Shown: positions 19,601 to 30,766, numbered from the stretch's first letter. The stretch is 64,000 bases of DNA from Nansenia antarctica (GCA_963989245.1 OZ022346.1:47016092-47080091), one strand, 5' to 3'. Program-made: numbers and translations. Notes: generated from the sequence alone by a model not told the origin.

Positions 19601-22350
19601 GATGTTACCTAATTTATGTATTTTTTAGAGGGGGGGGTCTACGTCTCATCCAAGTCACATGATGCGTGAGCTAACATCTTCCTGTCTGCTAAACTCCACT
19701 GCTGTTGGAATAACGTTTAGCTTCAGGCAGCTAGGTACAAGTCCAGACAGTGTGGAGTATCATTGTTAGACCACCATTAGTGCTATCTATTTATAGCACC
19801 ACTATAACTCGTGCTACTAGTTATATATCACATATCAGACTCCATCTTTTGGCCAGCAACGGTAACTTTTCCACCTACCTCAAATCTATGGACCGCTTTC
19901 AAATAAACACAACAACTCTGTAAAAAGCAAAGGAGCACAACACTTTCTGGTAGCTTTTTAGTCATACGTTTGAATACCTAATTGTTACCAATTCACACAC
20001 GGTGTGGCGCTACATCATTTGTGGAGGACGACATGTTTACACTTGTTTGTCATTTTAAGTGAGGTCACCCAGAGTCCAAGATGGGGGAAATAGGTCATGT
20101 TTTTTAACTGTAGTTTGCTTGACTTTATCTTGCAGTTGATGAACTTTGAAGAATCCCACCAGGAGGCAACTGAGAAGGAGGTAGAGAGGATTCTGGGATA
20201 CTTGCGAAGCTACTGATGACCGTGAGTTTTGACTGTTGTTTTGATATATATTATATTGTATTATATATATCGACTTGATGTTTACATTTAAGTTAATAAT
20301 TGTATATCAGATCGATAGCCGTTGTGTCTCTCTTCACAGCGACATCACCTATCTCATATTATGCGTTTGTGATCGATCCCAACTCGTTCTCGCGGACAGT
20401 GGAGAACATTTTCCATACGTCTTTTCTGATCAGGGTGAGTGGCTTATGTTTGATAGGTATAGTTATCAATCGATGGGGGGGGCAACCACCACTGCAGCAC
20501 TGCTACTCATTTATGAGATGCAGATAGTACTGTATATACATAGGGAGATACAACTTTAAGATTCCTACATTTACTATTACATAGCCAATGGAAGAATTAT
20601 TGTATTCCTATATTTTGTGTTCCTTAGGATGGTTTGGCAAGGATGTACCTGGATAACGACAAGTTGCCTTGTATCGGTAAGAAAAAAACTACATTTCCCA
20701 TCACACCTTCCGTACGCATGTGTATGAGTCTTTAATGAGTCATAAATATGTGTGCAGGTCGTGAGCTTAGAATGATAAGGTTCTAGGTCTATCTCCGTTT
20801 AGGGTAGTTCAGAGATATTGAGCGTCAAAGTTTTTACATTCCATTATGTTTTGTGAGATGAAACCTTTGTATTTTATGAATTACTAACAAAAAAAAATCA
20901 ACATTTAAAAAATAACACCACACAGGCATTAGTAAACACCTAATGGATCAGATTATATAAAAAACTCAATTTTGACAAAAATGGAGATAGAACCTTATAA
21001 TTCTAACGTCACAAGGTGTTGTGGTTGTATTAGCCGCCCTGGTAGGAGTAATATCTGTGAGGTTTCATGTTTACGAGTCCTGTTCTTGATGTTGCTTCCT
21101 TCCCATTATTCTGCAAGAATTATCTCAGGTTGTTCTGCAGGAATAACAGGTCGTTATTAATGTGAGTGCATGTGATTCAATAATACTGGGTCATTATTAA
21201 TGTGAGTGCTTCATGTGATTCAGCTCCTGTGGAGGAAGGGGAGGTGGAGGCTGGAGGGTCGTCCACACAGCAGTGTGTCATCTCCATCAGCCGTAAGAGC
21301 TGGAGGGTGAGGGATGCTCTAGCTCTATACCCATCACTCTAGCTCTATACTCATCACTCTAGCTCTATACCCATCACTCTAGCTCTATACCCATCACTCT
21401 AGCTCTATACTCATCACTCTAGTTCTATACTCATCACTCTAGCTCTATACCCATCACTCTAGCTCTATACCCATCACTCTAGCTCTATACCCATCACTCT
21501 AGCTCTATACCCATCACTCTAGCTCTATACTCATCACTCTAGTTCTATACTCATCACTCTAGCTCTATACCCATCACTCTAGCTCTATACCCATCACTCT
21601 AGCTCTATACTCATCACTCTAGCTCTATACCCATCACTCTAGCTCTATACTCATCACTCTAGCTCTATACTCATCACTCTAGCTCTATACCCATCACTCT
21701 AGTTCTATACCCACCACTCTATACCCATCACTCTAGCTCTATACTCATCACTCTAGCTCTATACCCATCACTCTAGCTCTATACTCATCACTCTAGCTCT
21801 ATACCCATCACTCTAGTTCTATACCCACCACTCTATACCCATCACTCTAGCTCTATACTCATCACTCTAGCTCTATACCCATCACTCTAGCTCTATACTC
21901 ATCACTCTAGCTCTATACCCATCACTCTAGTTCTATACCCACCACTCTATACCCATTACTCTAGCTCTATACCCACCACTCTAGCTCTATACTCATCACT
22001 CTAGCTCTATACCCATCACTCTAGCTCTATACTCATCACTCTAGCTCTACACCCATCACTCTAGCTCTGTACCCATCAGACCCTTTGTATCTTACTCACT
22101 AAGCTCATCTATCTCACACACCAAACATCATATTTTTGTTCATAACTTAAAGGACTTTTTTAATGCTCTTTTTCAACAAGTTAATATAATTTATGTTCAC
22201 ACATTTGACAACCAGCTGATTGTAAAAAGGTTGTTTTATTTGATGTCATCTCATGCTTTGTTGTTTTCTGTCTCCTAGGAACTCATTGATGTCTTTGACA
22301 TAACGGAGCCCTTAATCCATGCTCCAAGCACACAGGCTCAGGCAGATTGA
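16624..22350 (+). CDS. nsmce4a: NSE4 kleisin of the SMC5/6 complex, ten exons, frameshift in exon 6
   Basis: Non-SMC element 4 is the kleisin that bridges the SMC5/6 heads and binds NSE1 and NSE3 in DNA repair and replication-fork stability. Exons: 16624-16819, 17351-17431, 18288-18418, 18664-18815, 19204-19303, about 20136-20221, 20340-20434, 20628-20676, 21224-21306, 22279-22350, all with GT-AG sites and matching phases. Diagnostic blocks are RSKYRDLISTVQ, LTEVLEEANKLFKEVHQPRE, VLDAQLLILATDLGKEKA, FHYMLGSF, EESHQEATEKEVERIL, YYAFVIDPNSFSRTVENIF and the C-terminal winged-helix ELIDVFDITEPLI. Exon 6 runs into two in-frame stops (TAC TGA TGA). The downstream frame DDP-TSPISYYAF is regained only if one base is shifted at about 20212. 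That makes it either a real loss-of-function allele or a one-base assembly error; all other exons are open. Confidence 0.9.
16930..17246. mobile_element. MITE in nsmce4a intron 1
   Basis: TGCTTTTATACAACAGTTCT at the left and AACTGTTGTATAAAGCAT at the right form terminal inverted repeats around about 280 bp of non-coding, AT-rich sequence. The adjacent 16837-16935 stretch holds a second imperfect palindrome (GCAATATCACAC ... GTGTGATATTGC). Confidence 0.6.
19337..19593 (+). mobile_element. MITE copy 1 (nsmce4a intron 5)
   Basis: A roughly 255-bp element starts GGCGTTAGAATTATAAGGTT and ends ACCGTATAATTCTAAGCTCA, so its ends are inverted repeats of about 30 bp containing GGTTCTATCTCC. Non-coding. 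A second copy lies in opposite orientation in intron 8. Confidence 0.8.
20757..21015 (-). mobile_element. MITE copy 2 (nsmce4a intron 8), inverted
   Basis: It has the same family and length as 19337-19593 but lies in reverse orientation (GTGAGCTTAGAATGATAAGG ... CCTTATAATTCTAACGTCAC). Together the two copies form a long inverted repeat around exons 6, 7 and 8. Confidence 0.8.
21317..22080 (+). repeat. 20-bp minisatellite in nsmce4a intron 9
   Basis: About 38 copies of CTCTAGCTCTATACCCATCA, with CCC/CTC variants. Some units are truncated (CACTCTATACCCATCACT), forming a higher-order pattern between about 21700 and 21960. Confidence 0.95.
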
Positions 22351-22612
22351 GGCATCAGAAGCTGTTAATACAATTTTTTTGGAAATGTTCATTTGTTTAG
22401 TTCTGACCTTTCTGAGCGACGATAATTAATATTTTCTTAGTTAATTCACAATTATTTTTTTATAGCACGATCATTTCTATGTAGGATAGATAATTTATAA
22501 TTTGCGATCTGAAGAAGAGAATATAAGAAAAGAAGAATTTTATGTTCATAGAGTTGTATGGGTCAAAGTTGAAAGTTCGCCACAACTATCGCATGCCCTG
22601 CGTTCGCCTACA

Positions 22613-22664
22613 ATGGCTAAACATCATCCAGATTTGATCTTCTGCAGAAAACAAGCCGGTGTTG
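22613..22664 (+). pseudogene. phf5a: Isolated first coding exon of PHF5A
   Basis: The 52 bases encode MAKHHPDLIFCRKQAGV, which is the conserved N-terminus of PHF5A (SF3B7), a small zinc-knuckle protein of the U2 SF3B complex. The exon ends at the expected position, but the donor reads CTAAGG instead of GTAAGG. No later phf5a exon (GRLCEKCDGKC and beyond) was found downstream in this window. About 100 bp of plausible 5' UTR precedes it. It is most likely a stranded exon from a partial duplication. The remaining exons could lie outside the window, but the broken donor argues against function. Confidence 0.7.
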
Positions 22665-23861
22665 CTAAGGTCTTACATTTTAATTCAGTAGATGTAAGCG
22701 CATTGATAGTGTGTGGTATTTGGCAATGGTCAGTCGAAAGAATGTTACCACAGAGAAGGAGAGAACCAAACCAATCTGTCAATTGTATTGTATTTTTATC
22801 TTGTTATTAAAGTTTGGACTGTTGTTTGACGTTTAGCAATTCCGGGTTTTTGTTTCAGTTTAAAGGGTTAGCCGGTTTGTTATTTTTCATTCATGATAAA
22901 CGTGTACCGTGTGGCAGCCCTCTCACTATGTGCTGTGGCCAGACGTTTTCCACAGAACTTTTTTTCAACACTTTCATTTTTAAAGGTTTGAACATTGATA
23001 AATTTACCTTCAGTATCATACACGGGGAAGAAATTGATACATCATTTATTTGCATACATCTAGCCTTGCTTTTCCCGCTTTGACACACAGAAACACTAAT
23101 ATTATTCATTTCTATCCTCCCGCTATCCTTGTTCTGCTCAGACTAGCAGAGATTTTGTATGACAGCGATCTGACCAGTGTAACCCTAACCCTGTATGAGG
23201 AGAAAAAACTAAGCACATAGGATAATTACATTGGAGTCAGATTATCAATATTAGACATGTTTTGCTATCAACAAAACATAGCCAAAAGTCTCTGCCAAAC
23301 ATTCATGTGAAAACTGATATGATTATATTTGCTCTACAGCCTGAGTCAGTTCAACCATTCTTCCTGTTCTAAAATGGTCATTGTATTCCTGCTATTTTTA
23401 TGCAATAAAACGTATGTCACCCCATTATTCTATCCAGACTGTTTGAGAGTCTAGTTTCCTCCTTGTAGCTACAGTATCGGTGCACCCAGGTGGCAGGCTG
23501 CAGGTTATGATGTTGTCCACATGAGGGCGCTGGTGATCCCACTGCTTTTCCATTCCATGGAGTGGAATGTTACTGTGCTGCTACACAGCTGGATACATTC
23601 ATCAATAATAGGAGGCCTTTCATATAAATAAACATTGGAAAATATAACAGTTTTTTATACTGCTGCTGAAACAATTCGGAGTGCCAGATGTGTGTGAGTT
23701 TCAACCACTGAATAGGAAATATTCTCATGAAGTTCTGGATTCGCCAATTCGCTTTGTGTTGTGCTGACGACAGTTGACCACCAGATGGCGCCGTGCCTAG
23801 TGTTTCTGCTATATGGCCGGGATGATTGCGCCCTCACGTGTTCATACATTAGTATTGCAGT
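22665..23861. other. Intergenic, no gene recognised
   Basis: Apart from a stretch of about 110 bp (22790-22905, GTTTGACGTTTAGCAATTCC core) that recurs at 28497-28605, nothing is recognised. Short open frames here have no family signature. Confidence 0.5.
22790..22905 (+). repeat. Dispersed 110-bp repeat, copy 1
   Basis: ATCTTGTTATTAAAGTTTGG through TTCATGATAAACGTGTA is repeated with few changes at 28497-28605, where it runs into the G-rich minisatellite. It may mark the edge of a duplicated block or an unnamed retroelement end. Confidence 0.75.
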
Positions 23862-24080
23862 GTATCTGTTACGTTCTACGTTCGCTAGGGAGAAGAAGAA
23901 GTAACAAAGTATTACTGGTGTTATGTAACAAGGAGTTTTATTATAGCAAGGATAAATTAAAGTCTTATTGGTATTGAGAAAAACAGAACTGGAGTTACAA
24001 CAAATGCTTCAAACAAAAATAAACAATAAACTCATCCGTGATGGTTCTTTAAACAATAATTACTAACAGGTTTCTAACAC

Positions 24081-24116
<36 letters not shown>

Positions 24117-24330
24117 TTTATTTATATAGCACTTTCCGTCAAAGTGCTTTACAAGTACAGTAAGTAAAAAACAACACATTTTAGACTATATAAAAACAGC
24201 TATTTCAATTTTAAAAACACACAATTTCGCACCACAAATATAATAGGTAAAAACAAAAATGTTAAACAAATTTAAAAACAACTATTTCAATTTAAAAACA
24301 CACATAAATTACAACAGCACAAAGAACAGC

Positions 24331-25815
24331 CTATGACATGTAGACAACACAAAACAGGTGGGTCTTTAGCTTATTTTTAAACACTTCCACTGATTCTGCC
24401 TGTCTGATATCAAGTGGAAGACGGTTCCAGAGAGTTGGTGCCCGGAAAGAGAACGCACGCTCACCGATTGTCTTTCTTCTAACCCTAGGAATAGTGAGCA
24501 GGGCAGAGCCTTGTGAGCGCAGAGCCCTTGAGGGCACATATGGGACGAGAAGGTCCTTTAAATAAGAAGGAGCGGTGCCATTTATAGCTTTGTAAGTTAG
24601 CAGGAGCAACTTGAAATCCGCTCTAACATGGACAGGGAGCCAATGAAGGGAGGCCAGCACTGGTGAAATATGGTCGTATTTCTTGGACCCAGTCAAAATG
24701 CGAGCTGCAGCATTTTGGACCATTTGTATGCCATGGAAGCTCTTTTTTGGCAATCCCGACAAAAGGACATTACAATAATCTAATCTGGATGTCACAAAAG
24801 AATGGATCAGAACCTCAGCATCTTCAAAAGAAAGGATTGATCTAATCTTGGCAATTCTTCTGAGGTGAAAGAATGCTATTTTTATCACCCCCTTTATGTG
24901 AGGGTCAAATGTGAGGCTCTGATCCAGAATGACACCGAGATTTTTAACCTTGTCCCTGCACTGGATGACACAATCATCCAAGGTCAAGACAAGACCATCA
25001 CCTGGATGAGTTAGTCTAGCTGGACCGAATTTTATCATTTCAGTCTTGTCTGAATTTAATAGCAGAAAGTTCGCTGATAACCAGCCCTTCACAGCAGCCA
25101 GACAGGTCTTTAACGTAACTAAGTCTGAGACATTTCCTGCTGTTATAGGCATATATAGTTGTAAATCATCAGCATAACAATGAAAAGCAAGACCAAAAGA
25201 ACGCAAGATCTGACCCAGTGGTGCCAAGTACAGTGAGAACAACAGAGGGCCCAGAACGGACCCCTGTGGGACTCCATACTTCACTGCCCGGGATGCAGAC
25301 AATATGTTATTGTGTAGAACACATTGGGATCTATTTAACAGGTATGACTCTAGCCACTGGAATACTTGGCCTGAGATGCCAAACAGGTTCCTGAGCCTAT
25401 CTAGTAATATGTGATGATCTACTGTGTCAAAAGCAGCGCTCAGGTCCAACAATAAAAGAACAGATGTTGAGCCTGAGTCGACCGTCAATAGTAAGTCATT
25501 TACCACCTTAGTGAGTGCTGTTTCAGTAGAGTGGTTGGTGCGGAATGCCGACTGTAGTGGCTCAAACAGATTATTTGAAGACAGAAAATTTACAAGCTGT
25601 TTTGAGACCACTTTTTCAAAAACCTTAGATAAAAAAGCCAAATTCGAGACAGGTCTATAACTTGCCAGTGAGAGTGGCTCTAGACCCGGTTTCTTTAATA
25701 GGGGTTTAACCACTGCAGATTTAAAACAGGCTGGGAAAACTCCATTTAAAAGAGATAGATTGAGGATAGCTAAGACATAGGCTCCTAGAGTTGACCGGCT
25801 CCTAGAGTTGACCAA
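24331..25815 (-). CDS. L2 LINE protein, reverse transcriptase part
   Basis: About 480 residues continue the preceding frame after the 17-bp duplication. RT blocks are SYRPVSNLAFLSKVFEKVV (about 52-70), FDTVDHHILL, KYGVPQGSVLGPLLFS and the catalytic YADD (214-217), followed by the L2-type C-terminal region (LHWLPVHVRADFKLLLLTYK, FKNKLKTHLF). Apart from the frameshift it is open to the end, 20-30 residues from the 3' UTR. Removing one duplicated unit would rejoin both parts into one protein of roughly 1,130 residues. Confidence 0.85.
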   Translation of the reverse strand: MVNSRSRSTLGAYVLAILNLSLLNGVFPACFKSAVVKPLLKKPGLEPLSLASYRPVSNLAFLSKVFEKVVSKQLVNFLSSNNLFEPLQSAFRTNHSTETALTKVVNDLLLTVDSGSTSVLLLLDLSAAFDTVDHHILLDRLRNLFGISGQVFQWLESYLLNRSQCVLHNNILSASRAVKYGVPQGSVLGPLLFSLYLAPLGQILRSFGLAFHCYADDLQLYMPITAGNVSDLVTLKTCLAAVKGWLSANFLLLNSDKTEMIKFGPARLTHPGDGLVLTLDDCVIQCRDKVKNLGVILDQSLTFDPHIKGVIKIAFFHLRRIAKIRSILSFEDAEVLIHSFVTSRLDYCNVLLSGLPKKSFHGIQMVQNAAARILTGSKKYDHISPVLASLHWLPVHVRADFKLLLLTYKAINGTAPSYLKDLLVPYVPSRALRSQGSALLTIPRVRRKTIGERAFSFRAPTLWNRLPLDIRQAESVEVFKNKLKTHLFCVVYMS

Positions 25816-27749
25816 AGATCCTTAATAACCCAGGCTGGTAGCGGATCCAGGGAGCAAGTTGTGGATCTAGAAGCCACGACCACCTTAGTCAGATCATCTA
25901 ATGAGATGGACTCAAACTCAAAGAAAACATTTCCTGAATAAGGGGGCAAAATGGCACCAAAAACTAATCCCCCCATGGATGGCTGTGGTATCCTGGCTCT
26001 AATAGCCTCTACTCTGTCATCAAAAAAGTCAGAAAAATCATATGCTGACACTTCAGTACAGCTCTTTTTCTGATGGCCTTGTGTCAACCGAGCAACAGTG
26101 TCAAAAAGAAGTCTGGGATTGTGCTTAAGCACAATCAGATTCGAATAGTAGGCTGCCTTCGCCGCATCCATCCCAGACTGATAAGTGATCAGATTTTCGT
26201 GCCACAGTTGATAATGCACCTCCAGCCTAGAGCCACGCCACTGGCGCTCAACTTTTCTGCAGTTCTTTTTGAGAATTAGTAACTCATCATTTAGCCAGGG
26301 TGTAGAGCTCTTTTGAGAAGCTTTACGGATCTTTGCTGGTGCCACTAAATCGAGCAGGCCCTGGAGAGCGCCATTAAAGTTATCAGTAAGATTGTCAACT
26401 GAACAGGTCTGGCTAAAAACCTGGTTTACAGTATCAGGCAATCTCAGACGTAGATCACTTAAAGCTCTGGGGCTAATATAGCGACACAAACGTGTTTCCT
26501 TAGTCCCTGGGTCTTTTAAATTCGGGAGTAAAGCATCAAACACAATCGCAAAGTGATCCAACATTGGCAGTTTACAGAATTCTATTTCTGTCACAGATAT
26601 TCCGCAACCTATTACTAAATCTAGTGTGTGCCCAAGCTGGTGTGTTGGTCCAGACACAAACTGTGTAAGATTAAAAGAATCAATGATGTTTAAGAAGTCA
26701 TTCACTAAAGGCTTGTCAGGACAGCAGACATGAATGTTTAAATCCCCCATAATCAAAATCGTCTCATAGTGAGGGATAAACCTGGATAGAAAGTCTGCAA
26801 ACTCAGAGATAAAGTTCCCATTATATTTTGGTGGACGGTAGATCACAGCAAACAGGAAATCAGCTGGTTTGTTTATCGAAAAAAGCTGTAATTCAAAACT
26901 AGTAAAAGCAGCACCATTTAGTATCTGTTTGCATTTAAAGCCATCATTAAACAAAGAGGCCACGCCCCCTCCCTTTCCAGTCAGTCTGGGAGTGCTGAAG
27001 AAACTGGTGTCGGGAGGGCAGAGATCTGTCAGGGGCGCTAATTCACCCTCATTCAACCAAGTCTCGGTTAAAAACATAAAATCCAAGGCATGGGAGTTAT
27101 AAAAGTCACGAAGGATGAAAGTCTTTTTCGATAATGAGCGGACATTTAGGAGAGCCATGTGTACCTTCACCTTTTTACCAGCGGCAGCCGGCTGAACTGT
27201 AGACTCCGGTACACACAGGTTGTCCAAACACGCTCCGCCTCCTCCTCTCCTCCCGTTCCAGCTGGGTTGAAACAGCTGATCGGGCAGTAGATACGACGGG
27301 TAAACAGGCTGGATGCACCGTTGTCGACCGGCCAGATCCACGTCGGTGATGCAAACGCCAGCACTCCGGTGTGTTGTCATCCTTGTCCACACTCTCCTCT
27401 TTGCAATCGCTACATGTAGTCCGGCGCGTATACCGCGAATGCGCTTTCGTCTCCTGCGAGTCCTTTTTTGGGGCAGGTAGAACGGCTCGCAGTGAAGCAG
27501 CTCCTCGGGAATTGTAGCCAGGTGAGGTGGTAGGCATGGCACCGATTTTCCGTTTCCAGCATGAGAAACCTTCTCAAAAGAGTCGAGTATGTCCAAAAGC
27601 ACCTGGCGCTCATAAGCCAACAGTGAATGTGTGTTTGTAACAAACAAAGACACCAGTAGACAAACAATAAACGTGCAAACACAGAGAGAGGGACAGCATG
27701 CCCTGACAGTCGGCGCCATCTTCCTCTTCCACAAGGTATAAACTAACAA
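25800..27749 (-). CDS. L2 LINE protein, N-terminal part with AP endonuclease
   Basis: About 650 residues. A hydrophobic stretch at about 13-40 and a basic region (KRTRRRRKRIRG, about 95-106) are followed by an apurinic-type endonuclease at about 199-410. Visible catalytic blocks are LTETW (227-231), VIYRPP, GDLNIH (335-340), GHTLDLVI and MLDHF. The endonuclease nicks target DNA to prime reverse transcription. The frame ends early at WSTLGAGQL because of a 17-bp tandem duplication (GGCTCCTAGAGTTGACC) at 25780-25815. Confidence 0.85.
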
Positions 27750-28044
27750 GTATCAAACTAACAAGTATCAAACTAACAAAGTAGTACAACAAAAGAATGG
27801 TGGGCACACAGCTCCTGCTGCTTTCATGTCAATGTCTTTTAAATGATGTGGCCTCTGATGATTGGCTGGTTTGGAGTTGATCGGCTGGAGTTGATTGGCT
27901 GGAGTTGATTGACCACTGCTGGAGTTGATTGGCAATTATCAAGGGGGGGGGGGTCCTCTGGACTGGACTTATCTCCTATGGCTGTTAAAGAGACATACAC
28001 ACAAACACACAGACAACCAGGCTACTCATAGCCGTCACAGTATC

Positions 28045-28609
28045 AGATGAGTGCTACGTAAACGCATTTAAACAGTATTGTTCATTCAATGTACATTGTT
28101 TTGATCTCAATCATTCTAAATAAATAATGTTAACTCATTCATAAAGACAAGTGTAGTGAATCCAGAACCTGAGATAAGGAGATCAGCGAGAGAGAGAAAG
28201 CCTGTTTGAGTGTAAAGTCTGTACTAGTAGGATCTACCAATGCTCACTCAGCGACGCAACAGTTTGCCAAACACTACAATAGTGATGCATGGTGGTGTAA
28301 TTATTTTGCCCAGTGCAAGTCATGTATGCCTATAGTATCACTCTTTCTGCCCATTGATTAATTTGTATAAATGTTGTTTAGTTTGAGGAAGTGCACGGGG
28401 GCGTGACAGATGATTGAATGAGTGAGAGGAAACCACAGACACCTGTGGCAGAGTTGGCTGTGTGTTTGGAGAGCGTGCGACAGTGACGTATTACTATCTT
28501 GTTATTTAAGTTTGGACTATTGTTTGACGTTTAGCAATTCCGGGGTTTTGTTTCAGTTTAAAGGGTTAGCCGGTTAGTTATTTTTCATTCATGATGAACG
28601 TGTAAAAGA
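28045..28609. other. Intergenic, no gene recognised
   Basis: No coding family is recognised. The last 110 bp (28497-28605) are the second copy of the dispersed repeat at 22790-22905. Confidence 0.5.
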
Positions 28610-30226
28610 CGACCAAAGGGTGATGTCGTGGTTGGGTGGAGGGTGGTGATGTTGTGGTTGGGTGGAGGGTGGTGATTTCGTGGTTGGATGGAAGGTGGTG
28701 GCATTGTGGTTGGGTGGAGGGTTGTGGTTTCGTGGATGGATGGAGGGTGGTGGTGGTTTCGTGGCTGAGGGGAGGATGGTGGTTTCGTGGCTGAGGGGAG
28801 GATGGTGGTTTCGTGGCTGAGGGGAGGATGGTGGTTTCGTGGCTGAGGGGAGGATGGTGGTTTCGTGGCTGAGGGGAGGATGGTGGTTTTGTGGCTGAGG
28901 GGAGGGTGGTGGTGTTGTGGCTGGAAGGCTGTGGTTTCGTGGCTGGGTGGAAGGTGGTGGCATTGTGGTTGGGTGGAGGGTGGTGGTTTCGTGGCTGGGT
29001 GGAGGGTGATGGTGTTGTGGCTGGGTGGATGGAAGGTGGTGGCATTGTGGTTGGGTGGAGGGTGGTGGTTTCATGGTTGGGTGGAGGGTGGTGGTGTCTA
29101 ATATTTGTAAACACTTGTAAATATACTTTTCGCGAAGGCAATAAAGCCTTTTATTTAGGATTGGTGGTGTCGTGGCTGGGTGGAGGGTGGTAGTGTCATT
29201 GCTGGGTGGAGTGTGGTGTTGTCATGGTTGGGTGGAGGGTGGTGGTGTCATGGCTTGGTGGAGGGTGCTGGGGGTTCGAGGGTGGTGGTGTCATGGCTGG
29301 GTCGAGGGTGGTGGGGTTGGAGGGTGGTGGTGTTGAGGGTGGTGGTGTTGTGGTTGTGAATGGGTGGAGGATGGTGATGTTGTGGCTGGGTGGAGGGTGG
29401 TAGTGTTGTGGCTGGGTGGAGGTTGGTGGTGTTGTGGCTGGATGGATGGATTGAGGGTGGTGGCGTTGTGGTTAGGTGGAGGGTTGTGGTTTTGTGGCTG
29501 TGGGGAGGGTGGTGGTGTTGTTGTGGCTGGGTGGAGGTGTTGTGGCTGGGTGGAGGGTGGTGGTGTTATGGCTGGGTGGATGGATGGATTGAGGGTGGTG
29601 GCGTTGTGGTTAGGTGGAGGGTTGTGGTTTCGTGGCTGGGGGGAGGGTGATGGTGTCTAATATTTGTAAACACTTGTAAATAAATATACTTTTAGCGAAG
29701 GCAATAAATCATTTTATTTAGGATTGGTGGAGTCGTGGCTGGGTGGAGGGTGGTAGTGTCATTGCTGGGTGGAGGGTGTTGGGGTTGGAGGGTGAATGTG
29801 TCATGGCTGGGTCGAGGGTGGTGGGGTTGGAGGGTGGTGTTATGGCTGGGTGGAGTGTGTTAGGGTGGAGGGTGGTGGTGTTGTTGTGGCTCGGTGGAGG
29901 GTGGTGGTGTCATGGCTGGGTGGAGGGTGGTGGTGTCATGGCTGGGTGGAGGGTGTTTGGGTTGGAGGGTGGTTGTGTTATGGCTAGGTCGTTGGGTGAA
30001 GGGTTGAGTGTGTTAGGGTGGAGGGTGGTGTCATGGCTGGGTGGAGGGTGGTGGTGTCATGGCTGGGTGGAGGGTTTAGTGTTTTAGGGTGGAGGTTGGT
30101 GGTGTTGTGGCTGGGTGGAGGGTGGTGGTGGTGTTGTGGCTGGTTGGAGGGTGGTGGTGTCATGGATGGCTGGAGGGTGTTGGGGTTGGAGGGGTTGGAG
30201 GGTGGTGTCATGGCTGGGTCACCGTC
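28610..30226 (+). repeat. G-rich minisatellite, block 1
   Basis: About 26-bp units of the form GTGGTTTCGTGGCTGAGGGG or TGTTGTGGCTGGGTGGAGGG, with many GGGTGGAGGGTGGTGG runs on the plus strand that could form G-quadruplexes. The block is interrupted twice by a 65-70 bp unit (29096-29165, 29656-29726) containing TAATATTTGTAAACACTTG and GGCAATAAAGCC. Long open frames across it are by-products of the repeat. Confidence 0.9.
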
Positions 30227-30260
30227 CATAAAAGGTGTGAGTGTGTGTGAGTACGCGTCT

Positions 30261-30292
<32 letters not shown>

Positions 30293-30340
30293 TGACCAAC
30301 CTTTGTGTGTGTGAGCAAACTTGTAACGCCCCTCTCCCAG

Positions 30341-30766
30341 GCCTCTGGAGTGGATCGAGGAGCAGAAAACGGGGGCGTTCCTAAGTGTGTCCTAAAGGCT
30401 CAGAGGAGCCCCCTGTCTTCCTGGAGGTGCATTACAACAGCTGCCCCAACAGCACACACTCCACTGCTGCTGGTGGGCAAGGGTGTCACCTTCGACAGGT
30501 AAAACACACACACCTCCTTCTTCACCACCGCCATCATCTTCACCCTACCACCACCTCCACCACAACAGACATCACCTTTCAGGCACTCACTCATACCTTG
30601 TCCACCCTCTCTCTCCCTTTCTCTCTGCTCTCTGGTGGCAGCTGTAGGATCTCTCTGAAGCCGCCCTCGGGGATGGACGCCATGAGGGCTGACATGGGAG
30701 CTGCCGCCACTGTTTGTGCGTCCATCGTCACGACAGCAGCCCTGAACCTCCCTATCAACGTCAGCG
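30341..30766 (+). pseudogene. lap3: lap3 exons, copy 1
   Basis: Two exons of cytosol leucine aminopeptidase (peptidase M17). Exon 30341-30498 covers LEWIEEQKTGAFLSV, GSEEPPVFLEVHYN and LLLVGKGVTFD, but in three successive frames. One extra T (TGTCCTAAAGGC) creates a stop and a second shift occurs near CACTCCACTGC. Exon 30642-30766 covers ISLKPPSGMDAMRADMGAAA and LNLPINVSG in an open frame, but D-S-G-G before it reads D-S-C-R, altering the conserved FDSGG. No other lap3 exon is present. The product could not be a peptidase. Confidence 0.85.

Larger units (their letters stand above)
24072..27830 (-). mobile_element. Near full-length L2-clade LINE
   Basis: Read on the minus strand, it has a 5' leader, a long endonuclease-RT reading frame split by one frameshift, and a 3' UTR that ends CTATATAAATAAAG followed by an (ATT)n tail (plus-strand AATAATAAT at about 24081-24113). 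The ATT-type tail is typical of L2 elements. Coding sequence is conserved along its whole length, so the copy is young. Confidence 0.85.
23867..28039. mobile_element. Solo LTR carrying a nested L2 LINE
   Basis: The outer unit begins TGTTACGTTCTACG and ends CATAGCCGTCACA (TG...CA), flanked by GTATC at 23862-23866 and 28040-28044. Without the nested LINE the LTR is about 400 bp. No gag or pol sequence belongs to it. The 5-bp duplication identifies an LTR retroelement that was reduced to a solo LTR before or after the LINE landed in it. Confidence 0.7.

Noticed and set aside
21317..22080. Possible CRISPR-like or satellite centromere repeat
   Set aside because: The 20-bp units lack spacers and lie within one nsmce4a intron, so it is a local minisatellite.
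23867..28039. A full LTR retrotransposon with the LINE genes as its own pol
   Set aside because: The endonuclease and RT are of L2 type with an (ATT)n tail. The outer TG...CA unit has no second LTR copy or gag-pol of its own.
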